In this document: positions 23,736-31,672 of the stretch, piece by piece
Position numbering within the stretch: position 1 is the first letter of the stretch
How the letters are laid out: each line of letters begins with the position of its first letter
NCBI GenBank assembly: GCA_052145115.1
Contig: JBKQPG010000033.1
Location: 4,170-68,169 of the forward strand
Direction of reading: 5' to 3'
DNA length: 64,000 nucleotides
Source of the DNA: CAIVVT01 sp052145115
GTDB lineage: Bacteria > Acidobacteriota > Terriglobia > Bryobacterales > Bryobacteraceae
The notes under the pieces: generated by a model
The model's database searches: none
What the model was told of the DNA's origin: nothing
The model's input: only the letters and a program-made list of their open reading frames with translations
Made by a program: the position numbers and the translations under genes

Positions 23736-24545
23736 TCATCGCATTCGGCCCTTATAAGATACGGCGAGCAGATCGCTGAACTTCTCCAATGCGGCTGAGG
23801 GATCGAGTCCATCCAGGCGCAGCGGGTAGTAGAAGTGGTGACACACGACCTTCGTGCTTGGCCAAATCGGGACGTGAATGCCGCCGGTCCCTACGACCAG
23901 TTGATAATCCGCGGACGGAACTCCTGCGACGAGCACCAAGAGGCACCCGATGCTAAATGCGACCTTGAACCACCCTTCAGATGGCAAAGGCGCAGGGCCG
24001 GGTTCGGAGGCCTCCCGTGGGTATTTGATCCACTTATTTCGTTGGCTGAGTGAGAAGAGTGCACGACCCTCATAGGGCTGCCAGCCGGCCAGCACATGTA
24101 CATACTGCGGTACTGCCTCGCGCAGCTCAGTAAGCTGCCGGGGAATGTGGGCGGGGATCTCGAACATTCCCTCAATACGATCAATGACACATGCGGTCTT
24201 TAGTGCCCATCGGCTGAAGGTTAACCGGCGTGGAGGACCTTGCAGGGAGCTGAGGTCAGCTTTTTCCTTAATCCCGACAATCCATGGCTTGATGGCGCCC
24301 TCCAGGTCGGACATCCATCCGGAGTTGCAGCTTCCGCAGACATCCCCACATGTAAGGGAGTCGTACCGGTGCTTTCTGGTGTCCTCCAGGGTGTCATCTT
24401 CAAATGACCGGCGGTCCAGCACGATGCGTTCCTGGCCAGCCTGGAGTTCATCCAGCCAGGTCTTAGCAAAGACATGCTCCCGAGCACGAATACCGTGGCG
24501 GCCACAAAAGAAGCAGTCGATTTTCTTCGGTGCACCCATCTGCAT
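23736..24545 (-). CDS. HNH-like zinc-finger protein of unknown role
   Basis: About 269 residues. C-F-F-C-G-R-H-G-I-R-A-R-E-H-V-F-A-K-T-W-L and C-G-D-V-C-G-S-C-N-S-G-W-M-S-D-L-E combine two zinc-binding knuckles with an E-H-V-F-x-K-x-W segment, the pattern of a widespread family of HNH-related proteins found in accessory regions. The rest is helical and beta mixed without a known domain. Two close start choices (24545 and 24539), neither with a ribosome site; the frame is open to 24695 but the extension looks non-coding. It stands alone between sugar-metabolism genes and has less GC-rich codons than them, so it may be acquired. Confidence 0.65.
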   Translation of the reverse strand: MQMGAPKKIDCFFCGRHGIRAREHVFAKTWLDELQAGQERIVLDRRSFEDDTLEDTRKHRYDSLTCGDVCGSCNSGWMSDLEGAIKPWIVGIKEKADLSSLQGPPRRLTFSRWALKTACVIDRIEGMFEIPAHIPRQLTELREAVPQYVHVLAGWQPYEGRALFSLSQRNKWIKYPREASEPGPAPLPSEGWFKVAFSIGCLLVLVAGVPSADYQLVVGTGGIHVPIWPSTKVVCHHFYYPLRLDGLDPSAALEKFSDLLAVSYKGRMR

Positions 24546-24717
24546 TTCAATTGTAGGGAATATGCGAGATGGCACTTCTCTTAGCAGGGGCAATGGAACC
24601 GTGGCTTGAATGCGGCTGAATCTCCTAATCCAGGGACGACACACGCATTGCCCTCGCGCCGCAGGGTGGCGGCGAAAGATCGCTTCGTCGTTCATGTTCT
24701 TCTACGGCTGAGGGCCC

Positions 24718-26217
24718 TCAGCGCATCTGGTTGATGATGCCGTAGAAGGGCTTGAGCGTCGGGTAGAGGACGCTGTAGGCCTCGTAGCCGCGCTGGTAGA
24801 CGGCGGACTCGTGAGGCGAGGGGATGAGGCAGTCGACCTCGCGGATGCAGGCTGCGCAGACCTCGTCGACAGACTTGTAGGGGCCGTCGCCGGCGAGCGC
24901 GAGCAACGCCGCGCCGTAGGCCGAGCCTTCCTTGTTTTTCAAGGTCGAGACGCCGGTGGAGAAGATGTCGGCCAGCATCTGGCGCCAGAAGAGACTGCGC
25001 GCGCCGCCGCCGGAGAGGCGCACGGCGTGGATGTCGAGGCTCATGTCCTCGTGAATGATGGAGAGGCAGTCGCGCAGGCTGAAGCTGACGCCCTCGATGA
25101 GGGCGCGGATGAGGTCGGCGCGGGTGTGCTTGTTGGTGATGCCGATCCAGCCGCCGCGGGCGTAAGGGTCGAGATGCGGGGTGCGCTCGCCCATGAGGTA
25201 GGGCAGCCAGTAGAGGCCGTGGCTGAGCGGCGGGGCGGTGGCGGCTTCGGCGGTGAGGGCGTCGTAGTCGGCGCCGGGGGCGAGATTGTTGCGGAACCAC
25301 TGCAGGCTGAGGCCGGCGCCCTGGGTAACGCCCATGACGTGCCACTTGCCCTTGACGGCGTGGCAGAAGGTGTGGACGCGGCCCTTGCGGTCGTACTGCG
25401 GGCGGTCGAGAAAAGCGAAAACGACGCCGGAGGTGCCGATGGTGCAGGAGGCGATGCCGGGCGCGACGATGCCGTTGCCGATGGCGCTGGCGGCCTGGTC
25501 GCCGGCGCCGCCGACGACGGGCGTGGCTTCTTTGAGGCCGGTGGCTTTGGCGGCGGCCTTGGTCACCTTGCCGGTCACTTCTACCGACTCGTGGAGCTTG
25601 GGGAGCAGCGCCTTGTCGAGCTTGAGGCGCTCGATCATTTCGGTGGACCAGCGGCGGCGCACGACATCGAGCAGGCCGGTTCCGGAGGCGTCGGAGACCT
25701 CGGTGGCGTGCTCGCCGGTGAGGCGGAAGCGGATGTAATCCTTGGGCAGGAGAAACTTGCGCGCCTTGTCGAAGTTGGCCGGCTCATTGTCGCGGACCCA
25801 AAGCAGCTTGGGGAGCGTAAAGCCGGTCAGCATGGGGTTGGCGGTGAGCGTGACGACATCGTCGCGGCCGACGGTGGCGTTCACTGAATCCACTTGCGCC
25901 TGGCTGCGTTGGTCGCACCAGATCAGCGAGGGGCGGATGACCTCGCCCGCGGCGTCGAGCAAAACGAGGCCGTGCATCTGGCCGGAGAGGCCGACGGCCT
26001 TGACGTCGTCGCCCTTGGCGCCGGCGGCCTGGAGCACGCCCTGGACGGCCTTCTGAGCGGCGTCCCACCAGTTGCGGGGCTCCTGCTCGGCCCAGCCGGG
26101 GCGCTCCATTTTCATGTCGTCGTGCGGGGCGGTGAAGCCCGCCGCGACGGCACCCTTGTCGTCGATCAGCAGAGCGCGGCTGCCGCCGGTTCCGATATCC
26201 AGGCCAAGCCAGTACAT
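24718..26217 (-). CDS. xylB: Xylulokinase
   Basis: A 499-residue FGGY-family kinase phosphorylating D-xylulose. It opens L-G-L-D-I-G-T-G-G-S-R-A-L-L-I-D, has L-S-G-Q-M-H-G-L-V-L-L-D (the xylulokinase G-Q-M-H-G signature), W-C-D-Q-R, D-A-S-G-T-G-L-L-D, and G-G-A-G-D-Q-A-A-S-A-I-G-N-G (catalytic Asp). L-S-G-G-G-A-R-S-x-x-W-R-Q-M closes the ATP site. The ATG at 26217 has AAGGAGG seven bases upstream. It lies 38 bases after the ROK kinase gene in the same direction, so the two are probably co-transcribed for sugar catabolism. Confidence 0.93.
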   Translation of the reverse strand: MYWLGLDIGTGGSRALLIDDKGAVAAGFTAPHDDMKMERPGWAEQEPRNWWDAAQKAVQGVLQAAGAKGDDVKAVGLSGQMHGLVLLDAAGEVIRPSLIWCDQRSQAQVDSVNATVGRDDVVTLTANPMLTGFTLPKLLWVRDNEPANFDKARKFLLPKDYIRFRLTGEHATEVSDASGTGLLDVVRRRWSTEMIERLKLDKALLPKLHESVEVTGKVTKAAAKATGLKEATPVVGGAGDQAASAIGNGIVAPGIASCTIGTSGVVFAFLDRPQYDRKGRVHTFCHAVKGKWHVMGVTQGAGLSLQWFRNNLAPGADYDALTAEAATAPPLSHGLYWLPYLMGERTPHLDPYARGGWIGITNKHTRADLIRALIEGVSFSLRDCLSIIHEDMSLDIHAVRLSGGGARSLFWRQMLADIFSTGVSTLKNKEGSAYGAALLALAGDGPYKSVDEVCAACIREVDCLIPSPHESAVYQRGYEAYSVLYPTLKPFYGIINQMR

Positions 26218-26255
26218 GGAAGTGCCTCCTTCGCGCGGTCGACCAGGACCGCCTG

Positions 26256-27200
26256 TCATCCAGCCGCGACGGGCTGCGCCGCTTCGAGGAACGGCAGATA
26301 GGCCGCGCCGTACAAGCCCGCTTCGTTGCCCAACAGCGCCTTCTCGATGCGCGTTTCGGTGGTGCGGAAGGTAAAGCTGCGCCGGCGGGCCTCGGCGAAC
26401 ATCGACGGGGCGAAGAGGTCCCAGGCGGGCAGCGGGCCGCCGCTCAACAGGTACAGCGGGGCATTAAAGATGTTGACCAGGTTGCCGATGGCGATGCCGA
26501 GCGCGGCGCCCATGGCCTCGAAGACGCGCTTGGCTTTCGCGGCCTCTTCGGCGCTGCCCTGAGTGGCGATTTCGAAGACCTGCTTCGAGCTGAGGTTCTC
26601 GCCGAGCTGGAGCAGGCGGGCCATGGCGGTGATGGCCGTTGCCGAGGCGTGCTTTTCGAGGCAGCCGGTGTTGCCGCAGCCGCACGGATTGCCGGTGGGA
26701 ACGACGGTCATGTGGCCGAGCTCGCCGGCCATGCCGAGGAAGCCGCGCATGACGTGGCCGTTGACGATCACGCCGCCGCCGATGCCGGTGCCGAGCGTCA
26801 GCAGAACCAGGTCGTCGACCTCCTTGCCCGCGCCGAGCCACTTTTCGCCGAGCGCGGCGGCGTTGGCATCGTTTTCGAGGATCACGGGCGTGCCGAGGCG
26901 GCGGCTGATCTCGTCGCGCAGCGCGACGCCCTCGAGGGAAGGCAGGTTGTTGGAGTTGGCGATGATGCCCTCCTTCATGCGGATGAAACCAGCCACGGCC
27001 ACGCCGACGCCGGCCAGGTCGTCCTGGCCAAACTGCTCCTGCAGCACGCGGATGGAGGCGACGATGTCGTCGATCACCGCGTCGCGGCCCTCTTTGAGGT
27101 TGGTCGATCCCGAGTGTTTGCCCAGGATTTTGCCGTCTCTGCCGACGGCGGCGGCGCGGAGATTGGTGCCGCCGAGATCAACGCCGATGGAGTATTGCAT
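26256..27200 (-). CDS. ROK-family sugar kinase, probable glucokinase
   Basis: About 314 residues from M-Q-Y-S-I-G-V-D-L-G-G-T-N-L-R-A (phosphate-1 loop). E-N-D-A-N-A-A-A-L-G-E holds the catalytic Asp, L-G-T-G-I-G-G-G-V-I-V-N-G the phosphate-2 loop, and E-L-G-H-M-T-V followed by C-G-C-G-N-T-G-C-L-E the ROK zinc site. No DNA-binding domain, so a kinase rather than a repressor. The ATG at 27200 is chosen because it starts directly at the ATP-binding strand. First of a two-gene unit with xylB. Confidence 0.9.
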   Translation of the reverse strand: MQYSIGVDLGGTNLRAAAVGRDGKILGKHSGSTNLKEGRDAVIDDIVASIRVLQEQFGQDDLAGVGVAVAGFIRMKEGIIANSNNLPSLEGVALRDEISRRLGTPVILENDANAAALGEKWLGAGKEVDDLVLLTLGTGIGGGVIVNGHVMRGFLGMAGELGHMTVVPTGNPCGCGNTGCLEKHASATAITAMARLLQLGENLSSKQVFEIATQGSAEEAAKAKRVFEAMGAALGIAIGNLVNIFNAPLYLLSGGPLPAWDLFAPSMFAEARRRSFTFRTTETRIEKALLGNEAGLYGAAYLPFLEAAQPVAAG

Positions 27201-27263
27201 CGCTTGCGCCACGAAGCCGCATGATATCAAACCACGTGGCCGAGGCTATGCCGGCGCCGGGCT

Positions 27264-29357
27264 TCAGCGTGAAGAAGAAGCGTCGCCGGAGAGGCCGAGT
27301 ACCTTCAACAGGAAGGCGTATTCGAAGGCCGTCTCGCGGTACTTCTCATAGCGGCCCGAAGCGCCGAAATGGCCTGCGCCCATGGTGGTCTTGAGCAGGA
27401 GTCGATTGGGGCCGCAATCGAGCGAGCGCAGGCGGGCCACCCACTTGGCCGGTTCCCAATAGCTGACCCGGGGATCATTCAGGCCCGCGGTCACGAGCAG
27501 GTGCGGCCAGGCGGCGGGGCGCAAGTTGTCATAGGGCGACCAGGCGCGGATGGAGCGATAGTGCTCCAATTCCGAGGGGTTGCCCCACTCCTCATACTCG
27601 CCGACGGTCAGCGGCAGGGTCGGGTCGGACATCGTGTTGAGGACGTCGACGAACGGGACCTTGGCGATGGCCGCGGCGAAGAGGGCCGGCCGCAAATTGA
27701 GCACAGCGCCGATCAGCAGTCCGCCGGCGCTGCCGCCCAAGATGGCGAGAGAACGGGGACTGGTGTAGCCGGCGGCGATGAGCGCCTCGGCGGCGGCGAT
27801 GAAGTCGGTGAAGGAGGTCATCTTGTTGGCCATCCGACCGGCCTCATGCCACTGCTTGCCCAGGTCGCCGCCGCCGCGAATGTGGGCGATGGCATAGACG
27901 AAGCCGCGGTCAAGGAGCGAGAGCCGCAGGGGGGAGAAGGCGGGCTCGATGCTGTGGCCGTAGGCGCCGTAGCCATAGAGCAGGGCGGGGTTGGAACCGT
28001 CCTGGCGCAGGCCCTTGCGATAAACCAGGGAGATCGGCACTGGCGTGAGGTCGGGCGCGGTGGCGTGGATCCGCTCGGTGATGTAGTTGGCGGGGTCGAA
28101 GCCGCCCAGGACCGGCTCGCGTTTCAGCAGGGCGAGGGTGCGGGCGTGCAGATCGTAGTCGAACGCGGTCTCGGGCGTGGTGAGGGAGGAATAGTTCAGG
28201 CGCAGCAGCGAGGTGTCGAAATCGCCCCGCTCGTCCACGCTGACCGAGTAGACGGATTCGGGCAGCGCGACCAGGTGTTCCAGGCCGGTCGCGAACTCGC
28301 GGATACGAATGTGCGGCAGGGCGTCGAAGCGCTCGGTGACGATGAGGAAGCCGGCCACGGCATCCACGGCTTCGATGGTCACGCCGTCGCGCGCCGGAAT
28401 CTCCTCGCGCCAGTTCTCGCGGGCGGGATTCTGCACCGGGGCCGAAACAAGTCGGAAGTTAGGCGCGCCGTCGCTCGTGCGGATGTACCAGCGGCCGACG
28501 TGGTGCGTGGCGTCCAGCTCGACGCCCTGAACGCGGGGGACGATCGGTTGGAAGGCGCCTCCGGGCTGGTCCGAGCCCAGTGCGCGGACCTCGGAAGTCG
28601 TATGGCTATGGATTTCCAGCAGCAGGAAGGCGCGGTCGCGGGTGCGGCTGATATCGACTTCAAACCGCTCGTCGGTCTCGTGGTGCAATTCCACGTCGCC
28701 GGCCGGGTCGTCGCCCAATGTGTGGCGGAAGACCTTGAAGGGCCGGCGCGCGGCGTCCAGGATGTTGTAGAAAAACGTCCGGTTGTCGGCCGCCCATTCG
28801 AGCGAGTAATACGTGTTCGAGATGCGGTCGGGCAGCACGACGCCGGTCCGCAGGTCCTTGACGAAGATCGTGAAATCCTCGTCGCCGACGGTGTCGACCG
28901 ACCAGGCCAGCAGCGTGTGATCGGGGCTCGGCTCGAAGACGCCGAGCTGGAAATAGGCGTGGTCTCCGGCCAGGGCATTGGCATCGAGCAGCAGCTCTTC
29001 TGCTCCGCCAGAGGCCAGCTTGCGGCAGTACAGCTTGTACTGCTGGCCGGCCAGAGTGCGCGAGTAATACAGCCAGGGCCCGCTGCGCAGCGGCGCCGAG
29101 GAATCGGTTTCCTGAATGCGGCCGACGATTTCGCGGTACAGGCGTGCTTCGAGCTGCGCCGCGTCGCGCATTTGGGCCCTGGTCCAGGCATTCTCGGCCT
29201 CGAGGTAGGCGCGCACCTCGGGGTTCGCTTTTTCGCGCAGCCAGAAGTAGTCGTCCCCACGCGTTTCGCCATGTTGGACAATCGTGTGGGCGCGGCGTGG
29301 CGCCATGGGCGGCGCCGCCGGGTCCAGGGCGGGCGGCGGCGTATTGTTGGGGTCCAT
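27264..29357 (-). CDS. S9 oligopeptidase (protease II / oligopeptidase B type)
   Basis: A 697-residue serine peptidase. The N-terminal beta-propeller is recognised by D-D-Y-F-W-L-R-E, typical of oligopeptidase B. The alpha/beta-hydrolase half has R-G-G-G-D-L-G-K-Q-W-H-E-A-G-R, G-G-S-A-G-G-L-L (nucleophile Ser), D-P-R-V-S-Y-W-E-P-A-K-W (acid) and G-H-F-G-A-S-G-R (His). No signal peptide, so probably cytoplasmic, cutting short peptides after basic residues. It runs leftward, divergent from the Gfo/Idh gene at 29499. Confidence 0.93.
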   Translation of the reverse strand: MDPNNTPPPALDPAAPPMAPRRAHTIVQHGETRGDDYFWLREKANPEVRAYLEAENAWTRAQMRDAAQLEARLYREIVGRIQETDSSAPLRSGPWLYYSRTLAGQQYKLYCRKLASGGAEELLLDANALAGDHAYFQLGVFEPSPDHTLLAWSVDTVGDEDFTIFVKDLRTGVVLPDRISNTYYSLEWAADNRTFFYNILDAARRPFKVFRHTLGDDPAGDVELHHETDERFEVDISRTRDRAFLLLEIHSHTTSEVRALGSDQPGGAFQPIVPRVQGVELDATHHVGRWYIRTSDGAPNFRLVSAPVQNPARENWREEIPARDGVTIEAVDAVAGFLIVTERFDALPHIRIREFATGLEHLVALPESVYSVSVDERGDFDTSLLRLNYSSLTTPETAFDYDLHARTLALLKREPVLGGFDPANYITERIHATAPDLTPVPISLVYRKGLRQDGSNPALLYGYGAYGHSIEPAFSPLRLSLLDRGFVYAIAHIRGGGDLGKQWHEAGRMANKMTSFTDFIAAAEALIAAGYTSPRSLAILGGSAGGLLIGAVLNLRPALFAAAIAKVPFVDVLNTMSDPTLPLTVGEYEEWGNPSELEHYRSIRAWSPYDNLRPAAWPHLLVTAGLNDPRVSYWEPAKWVARLRSLDCGPNRLLLKTTMGAGHFGASGRYEKYRETAFEYAFLLKVLGLSGDASSSR

Positions 29358-29498
29358 CCCCTCCTATTTTGACGGTTCGCCAGCGCACGGTTAGCGGCGT
29401 GGAGGCAGTGGCACCTGGCGGAAGCGCCGGCCGCACATCTGCGCCACGAATGGAAGCGTGGTCGCAGTGCAAGCCAGACTGCTAGGATAGCGTCTGTC

Positions 29499-30515
29499 AT
29501 GAGAGTCGCGGTGGCGGGTCTGGGTTTCATGGGTCTGACTCATTTGAAGGGCTGGCGCAACGTGCCGGAGATCGAGATCGCCGCCGTTTCGTCGGACGAT
29601 CCGAAGACGCTGGCCGGGGATCTATCCGGCATCCAGGGCAATCTGGGGGTGAGCGGGGAGACGTTCGACTTCTCGGCGGCGCGGAAGTACGCGGATGCGT
29701 TCGAGTGTGTCCGCGACGCGGACGTAGAAGCGGTGGACCTGTGCCTGCCGACGCGTTTGCATGCCCCGGTGGCGCTGGCGGCGCTGGAGGCGGGCAAGCA
29801 TGTCCTGGTGGAGAAGCCGATGGGCCTGGATGGCGACGAGTGCGACCGCATGATCGAGGCCGCAGCGAAGGCCGGGCGGGTCCTGATGGCGGCGCAGGTG
29901 CTCAGATTCGCGCCGGCCTACCGGGTGTTGCTCGAGGGCGTCGCCGCGGGGCGCCTGGGGCAGGTCCGCCAGGCCCTGTTCCGGCGGCGCTGCGCCGCGC
30001 CGGCGTGGTCGGTGTGGATGGGCGACCGCGCGCAGAGCGGCGGGGGCGTGTTCGACCTGTTGATCCATGATTTCGACATCGCGCTGGCGTGCTTCGGGCG
30101 GCCGGAGGCGGTGTCGGCGTGGGGCGTGGAGGAGTTGAGCCGAGGCCTGGATGTGCTGACGGCACAGTTGCACTATCCGGACATTGCCAGCGTGACGGTG
30201 ACTGGAGGCTGGCATCATCCCAAGTCCTATCCGTTCTCCATGGAATACACCGTCTCGGGCGACGATGGCACGCTGGAATACAGCTCCGCCGGGCGGGCGC
30301 CGGCCTTCCATGGAGTGGACGGCACGGAGCACGCCGAGCCACTGGTTGAGGCCGATGGGTATCAGGCCGAAATCGAATACTTCGCTGCGTGCTGCCGGGC
30401 CAACCGGCAGCCCGAGCGCTGCACACCCGAATCCTCGGCCCAGGCCGTGCGGTTGGCGCGGCTGGCCGAGCAGGCGCGGGCCCGGAAAGGAGAACCGGTG
30501 GCATGTCAGTTTTGA
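29499..30515 (+). CDS. Gfo/Idh/MocA-family oxidoreductase
   Basis: A 338-residue NAD(P)-dependent sugar or cyclitol dehydrogenase. The Rossmann start is V-A-V-A-G-L-G-F-M-G-L-T-H, and H-V-L-V-E-K-P-M contains the family E-K-P motif with the catalytic Lys. G-G-G-V-F-D-L-L-I-H-D-F-D is the substrate helix. TAGGAT at 29483 lies only ten bases from the ATG. The 3' end overlaps the next gene, a sugar isomerase, by 13 bases, so they act as a pair. Confidence 0.9.
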   Translation: MRVAVAGLGFMGLTHLKGWRNVPEIEIAAVSSDDPKTLAGDLSGIQGNLGVSGETFDFSAARKYADAFECVRDADVEAVDLCLPTRLHAPVALAALEAGKHVLVEKPMGLDGDECDRMIEAAAKAGRVLMAAQVLRFAPAYRVLLEGVAAGRLGQVRQALFRRRCAAPAWSVWMGDRAQSGGGVFDLLIHDFDIALACFGRPEAVSAWGVEELSRGLDVLTAQLHYPDIASVTVTGGWHHPKSYPFSMEYTVSGDDGTLEYSSAGRAPAFHGVDGTEHAEPLVEADGYQAEIEYFAACCRANRQPERCTPESSAQAVRLARLAEQARARKGEPVACQF

Positions 30516-31345
30516 GAGACCTGCGGGTGGGCGTATTTTACTGGATCGGGGAAGACGCCGCGGCCACGGTTGGCGAAATCACGGCGCTGGGCGTCGAGGT
30601 GTGCCAGTTGGCCGTGGTCGGCGAGCGGGAGCTGTCCCCGGAACTCGCCGTGGCGTATCGCCAGGCTCTGGCTGCGGCGGGTCTCGAGGCGGTGACGATC
30701 TTCGCCGCCTACGAGGGCGAAAGCTATGCCGACATTCCCGCGGTCATGCGGACCGTCGGATTCATGCCGCGCTCCACTTGCGCCGCGCGCGAGGCGCGGA
30801 CGCGGGCAGTGATCGATTTCGGCGCCGCGGCCGGCGTCCCCAGTTTTGGCTGCCACATCGGCTTCGTACCGGAGGAGCGCAACGCCGACTACGTGGATGT
30901 GCGCGAGGTGGTGCGGCGCATCGCGGACTATGCGGCGAGCCACGGGATGACGTTCTGCCTGGAGACCGGGCAGGAGCCGGCGCCGCTGCTCATGGAGTTC
31001 CTGGAGGACGTGGGGCGGCCGAATGTAAAGATCAACTTCGACCCGGCGAACATGGTGCTGTACGGCAGCGGGGAGCCGATTGAGGCCTTCCGGCTGCTGG
31101 CCCCTTACGTGGTTTCCATCCACGGCAAGGACGGCGAGTGGCCGGATCCCGCCACGCCCGGCGCGCTGGGGACCGAGCGGCCGCTGGGCAGCGGCGCGGT
31201 GGATATTGGGAAGTTCGTGCGGACCGTTCGCGAGTGCGGATACAGGGGTACGATCAACGTCGAATCGGGCGTCCACGGTGACGAACCGCACCATGTGACG
31301 CTGCGAACCGCCGTTGAAATGCTGAAGCGATTGCGCGATTCCTGA
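30503..31345 (+). CDS. Sugar phosphate isomerase/epimerase (xylose isomerase-like TIM barrel)
   Basis: A 280-residue AP-endonuclease-2/IolE-like barrel. E-T-G-Q-E, N-F-D-P-A-N-M, S-I-H-G-K-D and E-S-G place the metal ligands (Glu, Asp, His, Glu) of this superfamily. The ATG at 30503 follows GGAG and overlaps the stop of the preceding oxidoreductase. The pair probably interconverts and oxidises a sugar or inositol-type substrate; exact substrate unknown. Confidence 0.85.
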   Translation: MSVLRDLRVGVFYWIGEDAAATVGEITALGVEVCQLAVVGERELSPELAVAYRQALAAAGLEAVTIFAAYEGESYADIPAVMRTVGFMPRSTCAAREARTRAVIDFGAAAGVPSFGCHIGFVPEERNADYVDVREVVRRIADYAASHGMTFCLETGQEPAPLLMEFLEDVGRPNVKINFDPANMVLYGSGEPIEAFRLLAPYVVSIHGKDGEWPDPATPGALGTERPLGSGAVDIGKFVRTVRECGYRGTINVESGVHGDEPHHVTLRTAVEMLKRLRDS

Positions 31346-31603
31346 AGCCGGGCGAACGGGCGCGCGGCGGCGTGAATTGCCACCCATGCGGGTCGGATGG
31401 ATACGCCGGCGCCAGGTCCCGGGGCGGAGCGGCCGTAGAATGCTAAGGCGCGGCGTTGGGAGACCAGCCACGCCACAGAACCGTTCCGAGAATTCCCAAA
31501 ACCTGTAGCCACCTACTACCAGAAACTGCATTCAGGCGCGAGTGTTACCAGACGGCGCGGAGGAACGCCCATGTTTCAGGCCCTGGTTGTCACAAGATTG
31601 GAA

Positions 31604-31619
31604 TGGCATCCAAGTTGCT
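31604..31619 (+). promoter_or_regulatory. Sigma-54 promoter
   Basis: TGGCATCCAAGTTGCT matches the -24/-12 consensus (TGGCA, exact spacing, TTGCT) with the invariant GG and GC in place. It lies 53 bases before the histidine kinase start. The operon it drives ends with a sigma-54 activator, so autoregulation is likely. The remainder of 31346-31603 shows no gene. Confidence 0.78.
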
Positions 31620-31672
31620 AGTCTGAGGGAAGGGAGAAGTGTGCGCCCAGTGGAAGAACGCACCAGACACGG

